Part shown: positions 1 to 10,771 of the stretch, piece after piece | Position numbering within the stretch: the first letter of the stretch is position 1 | How the letters are laid out: each line of letters starts with the position of its first letter | DNA from: Haematobia irritans | Taxonomy: Eukaryota > Arthropoda > Insecta > Diptera > Muscidae | NCBI RefSeq assembly: GCF_050003625.1 | Contig: NC_134397.1 | Span: 198,731,063-198,795,062, forward strand | Direction: 5' to 3' | DNA: 64,000 nucleotides | The notes under the pieces: generated by a model | What the model was told of the DNA's origin: nothing | The model's input: only the letters and a program-made list of their open reading frames with translations | Databases searched by the model: none | Program-made: the position numbers and the translations under genes

Positions 1-694
1 AACCATCATGAAAAGGTACATCAAAAAGTACATGAAAGTATTTTGCCATCCCTACTACGATTTTATTTTTTGTGAAACGCCAAGCGCAACCAGCTTGTTA
101 TATTTTAATTAAATAAAAACGAAAATAAAGTTCTGAAAACATAGATTATGCGCTTAAAATTGCGAAAGGTATATTGGTGAACAATTTTTGATTTTCCAAA
201 TGGAATAAAGTGATTGTTTTTCAGATATTTTACAGACATGCTGCTTCCATCAAATAAAAACACTAGTTGATAGACGCTGCAACATGTAACTCGCTACTTG
301 TAACTCAACATCATCATTAATGCCAAAAATTATGTAAAATGTAATGTGATAGTGGTATAAATGTTATATTTTTAAGAATTTGTAAATGTTTACACAAATT
401 AATAAATATCTAAACAAACGTGTTTTACTCGACCACAATGATTCTTTTACAACTATCTTAAAATGCACTTTTTCTGATTGTTTGGAGGGTCCCTTATTGG
501 CGTCGTTCTAAATTGATCTATAAAGGCACCTAATAATTGCAGTCATGCGAAACCTTTTTGTAGTAACTTTTGCGTGGTACAACTTCTCAATAGTGACGGC
601 GCTTTTCCGACGAGTTTTTGATATCGTATACGATTGTTTTCGACGTGGTGGAGATTCTCAGAAGTGTCGTCAAATTCCAAAAATGTTGGCAGGG
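1..694 (+). mobile_element. CCCTGCC-ended TIR element, left end cut by window
   Basis: Right part of an element whose complete version in copy B is 9985-10743. It ends in 'aatgttggcaggg', the inverse of the family's left end 'ccctgccagcattt'. No transposase is visible, so it is a non-autonomous DNA element of unassigned superfamily. Confidence 0.7.
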
Positions 695-722
695 TTATTA
701 CGTTTACCGTACTTAAGGTTGA

Positions 723-1487
723 CCCTGCCAGCATTTCAAAGTTCCATTTCAACCTCATCGTTACCACAGACTCGTAAATGTCACTTCAACCACCATGAAA
801 AGGTACATCAAAAAGTACATGCAAGTAATTTGCCATCCCTACTGTTAAAAAAGCCATTTTTTTGTGAAACGCCAAGCGCAACCAGCTTGTTATATTTTAA
901 TTAAATAAAAACGAAAATAAAGTTCTGAAAACATAGATTATACGCTTAAAATTGTGAAAGGTATATTGGTGAACAATTTGGTGATTTTCCAAATGGAATA
1001 AAGTGATTGTTTTTCAGATATTTTACAGACACGCTGCCTCCATGGAATAAAAACACTGGTTGATAGACGCAGCAACATGTAACTCGCTACTTGTAACTCA
1101 ACATCATGATTAATGCCAAAAATTATGTTAAATGTAATGTGATAGTGGTATAAATGTTATATTTTTAAGAATTTGTAAATGTTTAATCAAATTAATAAAT
1201 ATCTAAACAAACGTGTTTTACTCGACCACAATGATTCTTTTACAACTATCTTAAAATGCACTTTTTCTGATTGTTTGGAGGGTCCCTTATTGGCGTCGTT
1301 CTAAATTGATCTATAAAGGCACCTAATAATTGCACTCATGCGAAACATTTTTGTAGTAACTTGGCGTGGTACAACTTCTCAATAGTGACGGCGCTTTTCC
1401 GACGAGTTTTTGATGTCGTATATGATTGTTTTCGACGTAGTGGGGATTCTCAAAAGAGTCCCCAAATTCAAAAAATGTTGGCAGGGG
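723..1487 (+). mobile_element. CCCTGCC-ended TIR element (complete, ~765 bp)
   Basis: Begins 'ccctgccagcattt' and ends 'aaaaatgttggcagggg', giving inverted ends of about 14 bp with one mismatch. The inside is AT-rich with no convincing ORF; the open frames here are chance ones. It lies 28 bp from the previous copy in the same orientation and about 400 bp upstream of SmD2. No target-site duplication could be recognised, so the superfamily is open. Confidence 0.7.
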
Positions 1488-1489
1488 AA

Positions 1490-1735
1490 TTACACACCAT
1501 GCGTCAATCCGTGCGTTGATGGAAGGGTTGTTTTTTCTGTTTGTGACAGACTATTTGAGCTTTTGATTTCAAAGAGAAATTTCAACTCTTCAATCATCGG
1601 ACGCATTGAACGCATGGTATGTAATTCTACCTTTATCTTACCATGCCGACATATTTTGTCAACACGTAAAAACTCATCAAACTGGCAATACTGTTTGAGT
1701 GTGCCGTAAAATTGGGTCCTGGCAATATTACACAA
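1490..1735 (-). CDS. Candidate small protein or gene fragment divergent from SmD2
   Basis: An 81-residue open frame on the minus strand starts about 150 bp upstream of the SmD2 start and reads away from it. Its composition (central CRHGKIKVELH, then a charged helix-like stretch) looks more protein-like than the opposite frame. It stops three bases after the end of the CCCTGCC element, so the element may have truncated an older gene. No family was recognised. It may be a first exon, a pseudogene fragment, or a chance ORF. Confidence 0.3.
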   Translation of the reverse strand: MCNIARTQFYGTLKQYCQFDEFLRVDKICRHGKIKVELHTMRSMRPMIEELKFLFEIKSSNSLSQTEKTTLPSTHGLTHGV

Positions 1736-1885
1736 ATGTCAATCCGGCATATGAAAAAGCGTCACTAAAAAAAACAAAAGTGCTTACGATTGTAAACGTT
1801 TTCCATTATAATTCAAGGAGGAAGCAGTTCCAATTAAACAGTTCACCCACCATAAGTAAAGGCTGATTGTTCACATTTCAATAAT

Positions 1886-2325
1886 ATGTAAGAATTCATT
1901 GGTTAATCTAATCCGTGCAAATGTTCAAAGAAAGAAACTAACCCTACTTTCTGTATTTGTGTTTTAGGGCTCTAGTAAAACCTAAATCAGAATTAACTCC
2001 AGAAGAGTTGGCTCGCCAAGAAGAGGAAGAATTCAACACTGGTCCATTGTCAGTTCTAACCCAATCGGTAAAAAATAACACTCAGGTCCTAATTAACTGC
2101 CGTAACAATAAAAAACTATTGGGTCGAGTGAAGGCTTTTGATCGTCACTGTAACATGGTTTTGGAAAATGTGAAAGAAATGTGGACAGAAATTCCAAGGA
2201 CAGGAAAGGGCAAAAAGAAGGTAAAACCAGTCAACAAGGATCGTTTCATATCGAAAATGTTCCTAAGGGGCGATTCTGTAATTTTGGTTCTAAGAAATCC
2301 ACTGGCAACAGCGGGAGGAAAGTGA
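1886..2325 (+). CDS. SmD2: Small nuclear ribonucleoprotein Sm D2, copy A
   Basis: Core Sm protein. Sm D2 pairs with Sm D1 in the seven-membered ring on U1, U2, U4 and U5 snRNAs and acts in pre-mRNA splicing. I read two exons, 1886-1887 and 1968-2325. The start codon is split AT|G: donor AT|gtaaga, branch-like 'ctaac' at 1938-1942, a pyrimidine tract and acceptor ttttag|G. This gives [10 protein letters not shown]... and 119 residues, the usual length in flies. Sm1 spans about residues 39-73 ([19 protein letters not shown]) and Sm2 about 98-112 ([15 protein letters not shown]), joined by a basic GKGKKKVK loop. A possible ATG at 1957 lies inside the intron and is rejected. AATAAA signals are at 2357 and 2388. 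The stop is 106 bp from the stop of the opposing PEBP1, so the 3' UTRs probably overlap. Confidence 0.93.
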
Positions 2326-2431
2326 GAAGTTTTAATTTTAATTACCAATAAGGACAAATAAACTCAATAGAAAAAACAATTCTTTCAAATAAAATGTATT
2401 TTATAATATTTTGAAAATAATTTGTGTTAGA

Positions 2432-3128
2432 TTACTGGCCAGATAATTGTTGGCTTAAAATGGGCACATATTCATCCCATTGGGCTTGATAAAAATTGCC
2501 AGCTATTGGTGCTCCCAAATTGTATTTTTCAGCAAATTTGGCTGCTTTAAATTTTGGCCTATCCTTGCGAGTATTATTGCCAACCCTTTCTTCGTCAAAT
2601 TCTAATTTGCCTGGCTGTTTGTATAGCAGGAAAACGTAACGATGTAGGCCAGTTCCCTTGGGTGGACCAGAACCCACATATGCTGCAATGACTTCACCTT
2701 GATCAATGTGATTACCAGGTACGTTACCAACCAACCAATGACGAAATTCTCGAAATTTAGGATCTGTGCGACTGGGTGCATCGGGATCAGTCATTATCAA
2801 TGTAAAATATTCGTTGTCATCAGCACTCCATTCGACTGTAGGTTGCTTTTGTACTTGAGTTGGGGTCAATTCATTACCTTTGTCAGCTTTGAGGCCATTA
2901 TCATAAGATACCTATATTTAATCGTAGTATATATTATATCTTAAGTATACACATTTTGTGTTTCTCATCAATTACCTTTAAAAGAATACTAGGTGCTTGG
3001 GGAATAACATCTGGCACAATTTCATTGTCTTTGAATAGAATTTCCACTGCATTTGCATTTTGTGATTGGGTTAAATGATTTGCGGCGAAAGCCAACAGAC
3101 CAAAAAAGAGAAGTTTTCGGAACGACAT
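2432..3128 (-). CDS. Phosphatidylethanolamine-binding protein, secreted type (PEBP1)
   Basis: Two exons on the minus strand, 2976-3128 (51 codons) and 2432-2911, with a 64-bp GT-AG intron; 210 residues. Residues 1-27 look like a signal peptide (MSFRKLLFFGLLAFAANHL...), so the product is probably secreted. The PEBP fold follows. It shows TDPDAPSR (92-99), His109 of the RHWLV block, NVPG (114-117) and GTGLHRYVFLLYKQ (137-150). In the family these line the anion/phospholipid-binding pocket. PEBPs bind phosphatidylethanolamine or small hydrophobic ligands; fly members are found in haemolymph, saliva or antennae, and the role here is unknown. The gene converges on SmD2. TATAAA lies 79 bp upstream of the ATG. 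The protein is identical to that of PEBP2. Confidence 0.92.
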
Positions 3129-3206
3129 ACTGTTTGTTAATGGATAAAAAATATTATTAACATCATAGAGTTGTAATGAAAACTGGTTTTAAGTCACGAT
3201 CAGTAG

Positions 3207-3212
3207 TTTATA
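3207..3212 (-). promoter_or_regulatory. TATA box of PEBP1
   Basis: TATAAA on the minus strand in the context CTATAAACTACTGATCG, 79 bp upstream of the PEBP1 ATG. That leaves room for a start site about 30 bp downstream and a short 5' UTR. The same box is present at PEBP2 but is changed at PEBP3. Confidence 0.5.
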
Positions 3213-3459
3213 GTTTCAAAGCTTTTGCTTTAAGCTTTTAAGAAAAGCTTTTTTTGTTGACTAACATAGACGTTGACACTGTTTCCATTTAAGTATGAAA
3301 TCAAGAGTAGTTTTTTTATTGAAAATTATAAAATTTTATATTTTTTTTTTCTTTAGACTTAAGAAGTTTATATTTGTGATAACTTTAATTCCATACCTTT
3401 AACCATCTTAGATTATAAGTAAAACTTTGTTTCGAGGAGTTATTCTTTAGTAGATTAAC

Positions 3460-3642
3460 GGCCATTTTCATGTAGCTCCGTAAGGTTTTAACTGTCAGTT
3501 AACAAAAAGTAAATTCCAAATATATTCTCTCCGGTTCCTAACTGGCATATGGAATATATAGGCAAGATGACAGCTATGTTCATAATACGGTTAAAAAGTT
3601 CGTTAGTTAACGGAGCACTAACGGAGCTTCATGAAAATGGGC
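3460..3642. mobile_element. Small palindromic MITE (copy A)
   Basis: Inverted ends 'ggccattttcatg' and 'catgaaaatgggc' continue inward with 'agctccgt' and 'acggagct'. The element is about 183 bp. The same stretch is absent from the old third copy of the block (near 18150), as expected for an insertion in the ancestor of copies A and B. Confidence 0.6.
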
Positions 3643-3794
3643 GTAATTGTAATTTACCTCAATTGGCCTTTAAGGCTTCAAATTACAAATAAAGATAATA
3701 ATAATAATAAAAAGAAATCATTTTAAATTCAAATATATTTCAAATGTCGATTGAAATTATTTTTTCTGTGAAAGGAATTGGAAGGCTGCCATTC

Positions 3795-4651
3795 ACCTTC
3801 CTTCCACCACCACAACACAAACACCACCAGATCATTTCAAGCATCGAAAGAACTCTCATCAATGTCGGCGGAGATATTGGCGTTTATCAAGGCGACAGAA
3901 TATGCAAAGAGAAACAATATAATCAAGTTACGGACAGTTTGAGCGCAATAGAGGGGGACTCATCGTCAAACTACTTAATAGACGACTTTCTTGCACTGTC
4001 AGAAGAAATTCCGTTGGGGATAGATCTGCACTACGTACCTGGACATAGTGTTATTCATGGCAATGAGATGGCAGACACGGCGGCGAGAAACGATAATGAT
4101 GAAGCTGAAATAACTGGGGTACCTTAGCCTATCGGTGACGCAGTGGCGGCGATACAGAAAAGATTATGGAATGAATGGAAAGAACAGTATGAAGGGATAG
4201 CGATTGCCGGTAATAATCATTTTTTCAAAATATTCCCGACGGTGAGGAAAAACCTTGGTTTCGTGGAATGCAACTGAGCCCTGACAGGGTGAAAACAGCT
4301 AACAGAATCCTGACAAACAATTGTTTCTGCAATGAAACATTATCGAGATTCAATGTGGTACCAACGGACCAATATGATCAATGTGGCACACTGGAATCGC
4401 CATCCCATATTATCTTCCATTGTGAACGATATGGCACTCAAAGACAAGCAAACAAGCAGCTGATGGAAACACACAGCATAGAACAATTTGTTGAGTTATT
4501 TGGTATCGAGAAGATAAGCACAATCTGTGACTTTGTTGAGGAGATTAGAATAAGACTGTGAAAAATAGCTTCGAGAGCACCTCCAGTATCGTTGGCGTAG
4601 TACTTCGGTGGCAAAATAATCCTCTTTTCGAGTAACTGGACAAAAAAAAAA
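3795..4651 (+). mobile_element. I-clade-like non-LTR retrotransposon, 5'-truncated, dead (copy A)
   Basis: Holds the C-terminal part of a retrotransposon ORF2: an RNase H tail with LHYVPGHSVIHGNEMADTAA, then a Cys/His segment (CGTLESPSHIIFHC), ending in a run of ten A. The frame is broken by a TAG at about 4126 and by a shift near 4265. RNase H after the RT is typical of the I/R1-like lineages. The old third copy of the block reads straight across this point (near 18218), so both the 5' junction and the poly-A junction are supported by an empty site. Confidence 0.8.
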
Positions 4652-5993
4652 TTTGTTGGAAGACGTGGCAAAAATATTTAAAAAAAAAACTGCCAAAAAT
4701 ATTGTGAAAAATGAGAAGCACTCAATGGTTACTACAATACCAAACATTGTCTGTTATTTCTCAACACTGATTTCCCTCAAACTTGTTTTAGTTTGGCCGA
4801 ATTCCATGAGAAAAGGATTTTGTAGTGCATGTCGGGCTTGTGTGTGTTATATTAGGTATGACGAGTGTATGATGTTAAAGACATAATTAGATCAATAAGT
4901 CAAGTTTGATACCATAGGTAATTAACTTCTATTTTTATTAGCGTGTTCTCTCCGATCCTATGTTTAGTTAAATGACAATTTATCTTTACATTTTATCTCC
5001 CCAGCTCGAAACGAGAAGTTTATATTGGGGCTATGGGATGTAAATGGATGAAATAAATTAAATAATGAATAACACATCGAAAATAAATTTTGTATTTTAG
5101 TAAAGTAACTTCTTCGTGCATTTTATGAGGACGAATAGTCAACAGCGACATCTAGCAATTCACAGACAACATCTTTACGAAATGTATGTAACTTGACCGT
5201 CTTTACCATAATGAGCTGCCAAATTAACATGTCGGTATTGGAAATATTTTCAGAGCATAATATGTAGCATATTTTTGGGCGATATGATTTTAAATATAAA
5301 CGAAGCCGTTTCCCTTTAGAGCGATGTATTACTTTTATGGTAATTTTGTGTGCGATTATTAGTGGAGTATTTAGGCGGTAGATGTATGAACCGATTTTAC
5401 TTTTTTGTTCATAAAATAGAATATTTGAAACATTAAATAGTTTTTAATAAATGGAAATGTTGCATTGACATTTTGATTTTTTTTTAAATAGTTAATTTCA
5501 ATATGTTCAAAAAAATCAGACATAAAAGCAATCGAAATTTTGCTTATAACATTTAGGAGATATTAAGAAGATAAGGGAGCGGGAATTATTTTGGATTCTT
5601 AAAAACTTGTGGGTAACATTTTGAGCCTTACAATTTTTTTTTCAAGTTGTTGTCCATCAGATCAAGAAATACAAAGAAAATAAAATAACAGCAGAGACAA
5701 ACACTGTTTTTTATTTGCAGAATTTATTTTTGATTTTTGGGGAGTCGACTTCTACAATAGTTGAAAGTAATGAATGGCTAACATAACATTGCGTGGCGTC
5801 CAAAAAATGGTTCAGCTGGCCTTTGAAATTTTAACTTTTAAATGACGCTGGGCTCCTTTTGAAGACATCCCAAATGGTTTCTATGTGGCTTAGGAAACCA
5901 AATATGCATGTGGATGATTACTTCTCATTCTTTATGGATAAGTGCCAAATTTAAAATGGTCCGAAAGAAAAGTGAAATTCTAAATAAAGAACA
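4652..5993. other. Non-coding flank of the SmD2-PEBP block (copy A)
   Basis: AT-rich DNA without a believable gene. About 4652-5400 is recognisably the same as 18232-19633 in the old third copy, where two insertions interrupt it. It is therefore part of the original duplicated unit. From about 5400 to 5993 only copies A and B share it. Confidence 0.6.
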
Positions 5994-6771
5994 ATTTAAC
6001 AATTTAAACCATGGAGAATTTACCCAATCATTACATTGAGTAGGTTTAAAATATAGGACATTTTTACTAGTCTAAATCTTTTAGAAACTTTAGTGGACAT
6101 ATGCAATGTAGATAATCATACTGTTCATATACATATGGCTCATTGGAAAAGCTGAATCTATTCCCCATGGATTAGTCAAGAGGATCTTTATTATCACAAA
6201 ACTTCTTGGCCCAATTTGTATATGTTTTCAAAATTCTAATTAGAGTACGCTATGTAATGTTCCAATCTTGGAGAAATACAGTTCTACATAAAAAAGTTCT
6301 CAGACTTACATCAAATTTGCTTCTATCTCGTATTTTGTTTTTGTTGTCCCAAATTTAATTTGTTCATTCTTTGTGAATTTTGCTAAAGAATTTTTCAACA
6401 TTCGGACCTCCACCATTTATCTTGAAATTTTGAATATATCGATCTTGAAATTTTCTTTAAAGATTTTTAAATTTCTCCATTTATCTTGAAATTTTGAATT
6501 TGTCGAATAAAAATAAGTTTTGGATATTTTGAACTCCATGTGCATGTTGAAATTTTGAATTTAAAAAATTGTGGCAATTATTTTGAAATTTTGAATTTGT
6601 CATATAAAAATATTCCTTGCATATTGAACTCCACAACCGTCTTGAAATTTTGAATTTTTTGAATGGCGATAGAAAAAGGCCTCTCATTTCTAATGCCATC
6701 AATTATCTCGAAATTTTTGAATTTGTCTTGTTCGAAATGTCTGGAATAACTTTTTTTACTATCAGTTTTTT
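5994..6771. repeat. AT-rich spacer with degenerate 'cttgaaattttgaattt' repeats
   Basis: Between about 6419 and 6725 the phrase 'cttgaaattttgaattt' recurs at irregular spacing, often followed by 'gtc-ataaaaata' and 'ttgaactcca'. It looks like an old, diverged short tandem array 3' of TRMT13. I see nothing else in 5994-6418. Confidence 0.5.
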
Positions 6772-8118
6772 TCAGCTTTGTTTTATTTTTCTTGCCAATA
6801 ACACAACATTCTCCAAAGTCACTTCTTTGGGAACATAATAGTACAAGTTAGCCGCATATGAATGTTGCCTTAAATATTCTACGCGTCCATAGTCTATTAT
6901 TCGTTTACACATAAATCCTATTTCCTCACGTTCGGCTAGAGAAAGACGTTGATTTGGTTGCAGGTCTTTAGTGTCTGCCGCTTGCGATAGGTTTTGTTCT
7001 TCTAAAGCTTTTCGCCTTTCTCTACTCATGCCAGTACCACATATAGCCCAACTAACCATTTTGGTGATAATAACAAATTCACGTGGGGTTACATTGTGTC
7101 GCCGAAAGAATTCTTTCCCCACTAAGGTGGGCCAATCACAGCGATGATGACAGCAAACTGCAATCATGATAACATCCGTAAGACGTTGCGATGCTTGGGT
7201 AATGCATCGAAGACTTAAATCGGTAGCACCGCCACATAAATGTTTTGACACCGCCACACAATTTTGGCAGGCTTCCAATGCCGGTAATTTGTCCAGACAC
7301 AGATCAATAATATCGGCTCGTATTCTTTGGACCAGCGAACGATCTTCAATTTTATTGTCCTTCTTATGGCGCAGAGACATTCGATCTACCAAGACTACTT
7401 GTGAGCCTTTCATATTCTCCAATAGTTTCGAAAGGTAGAAAGCCAGCTGTCCTTTTCCTGCTCCAAATTCCACAAAACTTGTAGAGTCCTGTAGGGTTTT
7501 CTCTTGCTCCAGAATTCCTAACAAAGCCGATGCCTGCACCAGATGTTTACGTGATTCTTTTCCATACTCTTCATTGGCCAATTCTTCGTCCATACATTTG
7601 TGATTACAGTTCAATGTTTGTATGTTACCCTCAACATACTTTTTGTACAATTCCTTCACTTTCTCTATAACTTTGTAGAACTCGTCATCTTCTAGTTCAA
7701 CCAGTTTTATGGCTTTCAGTTCTTCAGCTGTTTGCCTATCGTAGTCTTCCTCTTGGCCCGCGTTGGCATTTTTTCTTATATAGTCGGGTAAGTCCACTTT
7801 TGGTTTGGCATTACAAATTTTTAAATGTTTTTGTAAATTCTTCTTGTAAACTGTATGTTTTCCATCCAAGGGACATGGAATTCGATCCTGGTCTTCAGGT
7901 GATTTACCATCCTCCACATTAATAGCAGGAGCATGTTCTCCGCAGTAGTCCTTGCCTTTTGCCACAGTCATTTTGCAAAATCGTTTCTTTCTTTTAACCC
8001 AGTGCGAACAAGTCTTTTCGGTGACAGTGCCGGCCACAGGTGATGTCTTAAGTGGCTCTGCAACTTCTACGCCCGTGGTCATTTTTGCTTTCTTTATCTC
8101 TGGTTCCTTTTCAGACAT
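6772..8118 (-). CDS. TRMT13: tRNA 2'-O-methyltransferase TRM13 homologue
   Basis: One uninterrupted 448-residue frame. In the family, TRM13 methylates the 2'-O of the residue at position 4 of certain tRNAs. Residues 37-62 form a C-x10-C-x10-C-x2-H zinc motif (CSHW...CGEH). Residues 82-102 form a CHHC finger (CPLDGKH...HLKIC), of the type shared with U11-48K. The methyltransferase domain starts near 214 with FVEFGAGKGQ, followed by the signature blocks SKHLCGGATDLSLRC (291-305) and IAVCCHHRCDW (319-329). Length and domain order fit a full protein. It appears intronless and intact. It was not duplicated with the flanking SmD2-PEBP blocks. The start at 8118 gives a hydrophilic N-terminus with KKAK-type basic residues. 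I expect a single-copy housekeeping gene. Confidence 0.92.
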   Translation of the reverse strand: MSEKEPEIKKAKMTTGVEVAEPLKTSPVAGTVTEKTCSHWVKRKKRFCKMTVAKGKDYCGEHAPAINVEDGKSPEDQDRIPCPLDGKHTVYKKNLQKHLKICNAKPKVDLPDYIRKNANAGQEEDYDRQTAEELKAIKLVELEDDEFYKVIEKVKELYKKYVEGNIQTLNCNHKCMDEELANEEYGKESRKHLVQASALLGILEQEKTLQDSTSFVEFGAGKGQLAFYLSKLLENMKGSQVVLVDRMSLRHKKDNKIEDRSLVQRIRADIIDLCLDKLPALEACQNCVAVSKHLCGGATDLSLRCITQASQRLTDVIMIAVCCHHRCDWPTLVGKEFFRRHNVTPREFVIITKMVSWAICGTGMSRERRKALEEQNLSQAADTKDLQPNQRLSLAEREEIGFMCKRIIDYGRVEYLRQHSYAANLYYYVPKEVTLENVVLLARKIKQS

Positions 8119-8349
8119 TTACTGATATTTCTTATTTCAAGTTTATTGCACAAATTAGTTTTCGTTTTTATTAAGAAAAAAATTAAAAACTATCAGAAAT
8201 GAAAACGAAACGTGTGTGAAGTATGAGAGAAAAAACAGAGATGTTAAGTTTTCAATCACCTGTTTGCATGGGATGCTCAAGAACAGGGTACACTTAAAAG
8301 GTAGAATCAGTAATGCGCCTTCCAATCTATAAAATCTTGGTTATGTATC
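8119..8349. other. TRMT13 5' flank
   Basis: Short AT-rich upstream region. No TATA box stands out, as is common for housekeeping genes. A MITE begins at 8350. Confidence 0.35.
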
Positions 8350-8608
8350 AAAAATGGCTCGTAATGCGCTTTACAGAGTATCAGTTATTCGGGACGGAAT
8401 GTCGGTGTTTGTAAAGAATCTTATAGTGTTTCGGATCGATACGACTTGGTAAATGTGTTATCGATCCTATAAACATGCAGCAGTATCGATTATGCCTTCG
8501 GACTTAACTTATAATGTGCACAATATATGGGATATGTTCGACACGAGCACTGTCGTCCGGAATAACTGAGAGCCTGTAAAGCGCATAGAGCACATTACGA
8601 GTCTGTGG
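8350..8608. mobile_element. MITE with ~40-bp inverted ends (CTCGTAATG...)
   Basis: The left end 'ctcgtaatgcgctttacag' plus 'cagttattc-gggacg' is mirrored at the right by 'gtccggaataactga' plus 'ctgtaaagcgcat', a 7-bp insert and 'attacgag'. The total is about 259 bp. A second right-hand part of the same family, with about 80% of the following flank, is at 9655-9760. Confidence 0.6.
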
Positions 8609-8743
8609 TAGCAAGGGCTCTAGCAAGTTTTTACTAGAATGAGACGGTGCAAAACCCGTCACTATTTCTTAAATGTCAAATTGGATCTCTTTCTGGATCT
8701 CGTTTGCTGGCTTTTTGCAGTAAATGAACGATTTCAAGTAAAA

Positions 8744-8790
8744 ATGTTAGGTTAGGTTAAAGTGGCAGCCCGATTAAGATTCAGGCTCAC
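8744..8790 (-). mobile_element. SINE tail fragment
   Basis: 'ttaggttaggttaaagtggcagcccgat...caggctcac' matches the 3' end of the SINE seen whole at 62461-62812. It is cut off at 8791 by a CCCTGCC element. Confidence 0.6.
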
Positions 8791-9586
8791 CCCTGCCAGC
8801 ATTTCAAAGTTCCATTTCATCCTCATCGCTACCACAGACTCGTAAATGTCACCACAACTATCGCGAACTGTGATGGGGGAAGCATATCAAAAAGTACAAA
8901 ATGTACATGAAAATATTTTGCCATCACTACTGTTAGAAGAGCCATTTTATTTTTTGTGAAACGCCAAGCGCAACCAGCTTGTTATATTTTATTTAAATAA
9001 AAACGAAAATAAAGTTCTGAAAACATAGATATTACGCTTAAAATTGTGAAAGGTGTATGGTGAACAATTTTCGACTTTCCAAATAGAATAAAGTGATCGT
9101 TTTTCAAATATTTTTCCAGGCACGCTGTCTCCATCGAAAATAAACAAACTGGCTGATAGACGCTGCAATATGTAACTTGCTACTTAAAACTCAACATCAT
9201 TCTGTTATTAATGCAAAAAATTATGTTAAAATGTGATGAGATAAACCGAAAAATGTTATATTTTTAAGAAATTATAAATGTTTAATCAAATCAATAAACA
9301 TCTACACAATCATGTTTTACTTGACCACAATGATTCTTCTACAATTACCTCAAAATGCACTTTTTCTGATATTTTGCAGGGGTTCTTATTGGCGTCCTTC
9401 GAAATTGATCTAAATAGGCACCTAATAATTGCACGGATGAGAAACTTTTTCGTAGTAACTTGGCGTGGTACAACTTCCCAATAGTGACGGCGCTTTTCCG
9501 ACGAGTTTTTGATGTCGTATATGATTGTTTTCGACGTAGTGGGGATTCTCGGAAGCGCCCCCAAATTCAAAAAATGTTGGCAGGGG
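8791..9586 (+). mobile_element. CCCTGCC-ended TIR element (~796 bp)
   Basis: Complete by its ends ('ccctgccagcattt' and 'aaaatgttggcagggg') but clearly more diverged than the copies at 723, 9985 and 10772. It is inserted in a SINE remnant. No transposase is visible. Confidence 0.7.
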
Positions 9587-9984
9587 AAGGACTCATCAGC
9601 CGGATATATTAAAACACAAAATCAAATATTTAGCTATTCAATATAACTAATGTATTAGTTATCTTAACTTATAATGTGAACAATATATGGGATATGTTCG
9701 ACACGAGTACTGTCGTCCGGAATAACTGATAGTCTGTAAAGCGCATTACGAGTCTGTGATACCAATGAGGATGAAATGTAACTTTGAAATGCTGTGAGGG
9801 CTCTTGCAAGTTTTTACTGGGAAGAGACGGTGAAAAACCCGTCTCTATTTCTTAAACGTCAAATTAGATCTTTTTCTGGATCTCCTTTGCTGGCTTTTTT
9901 CAGTAAATGAACGATTTCATGTAAAAATGTACGATAATTGTCAAATATTATCGGGTACTCGAATGAAGCTATTACCTCCTGCTT
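9587..9984. repeat. Direct repeat of 8500-8747, with an inverted scrap of a CCCTGCC end
   Basis: 9655-9930 repeats 8500-8747: the same 'acaatatatgggatatgttcg', 'gagacggtg-aaaacccgtc' and 'aaatgaacgatttca' landmarks. Inside it, 9769-9797 is an inverted, decayed left end of a CCCTGCC element (atgaggatgaaatg...aaatgctg), missing from the 8.6-kb copy. So this is an older local duplication with element traffic around it. Confidence 0.5.
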
Positions 9985-10743
9985 CCCTGCCAGCATTTCA
10001 AAGTTCCATTTCATCCTCATCGTTACCACAGACTCGTAAATGTCACTTCAACCATCATGAAAAGGTACATCAAAAAGTACATGAAAGTATTTTGCCATCC
10101 CTACTACGATTTTATTTTTTGTGAAACGCCAAGCGCAACCAGCTTGTTATATTTTAATTAAATAAAAACGAAAATAAAGTTCTGAAAACATAGATTATGC
10201 GCTTAAAATTGCGAAAGGTATATTGGTGAACAATTTTTGATTTTCCAAATGGAATAAAGTGATTGTTTTTCAGATATTTTACAGACATGCTGCTTCCATC
10301 AAATAAAAACACTAGTTGATAGACGCTGCAACATGTAACTCGCTACTTGTAACTCAACATCATCATTAATGCCAAAAATTATGTAAAATGTAATGTGATA
10401 GTGGTATAAATGTTATATTTTTAAGAATTTGTAAATGTTTACACAAATTAATAAATATCTAAACAAACGTGTTTTACTCGACCACAATGATTCTTTTACA
10501 ACTATCTTAAAATGCACTTTTTCTGATTGTTTGGAGGGTCCCTTATTGGCGTCGTTCTAAATTGATCTATAAAGGCACCTAATAATTGCACTCATGCGAA
10601 ACCTTTTTGTAGTAACTTTTGCGTGGTACAACTTCTCAATAGTGACGGCGCTTTTCCGACGAGTTTTTGATATCGTATACAATTGTTTTCGACGTGGTGG
10701 AGATTCTCAGAAGTGTCGTCAAATTCCAAAAATGTTGGCAGGG
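9985..10743 (+). mobile_element. CCCTGCC-ended TIR element (~759 bp)
   Basis: Complete copy; the part from 10050 on equals 1-694 of the window. The left end 'ccctgccagcattt' and right end 'aatgttggcaggg' are conserved. The segmental duplication as seen here starts inside this element only because the window starts there. Confidence 0.7.
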
Positions 10744-10771
10744 TTATTACGTTTACCGTACTTAAGGTTGA

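Larger units (their letters stand above)
1..5993. repeat. Segmental duplication, copy A (SmD2-PEBP1 block)
   Basis: This block is repeated almost base for base at 10050-16036. I see about ten substitutions (for example near 541, 613, 1128, 3607, 4022, 4296) and about six small indels, most of them in homopolymers. It holds two CCCTGCC elements, SmD2, PEBP1, a small MITE and an I-like retroelement fragment. The left edge is cut by the window, so the true unit may be longer. The right end is sharp: the copies diverge after 'aaagaaca'. It could be a recent tandem duplication, recent gene conversion, or two haplotypes placed in series by an assembler. Confidence 0.93.

Noticed and set aside
1957..1967. 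SmD2 starting at the ATG of 1957 (MCFRALVK...)
   Set aside because: This ATG lies in the polypyrimidine/acceptor part of an intron; the split AT|G start gives the known MALVKPK N-terminus and 119 residues.
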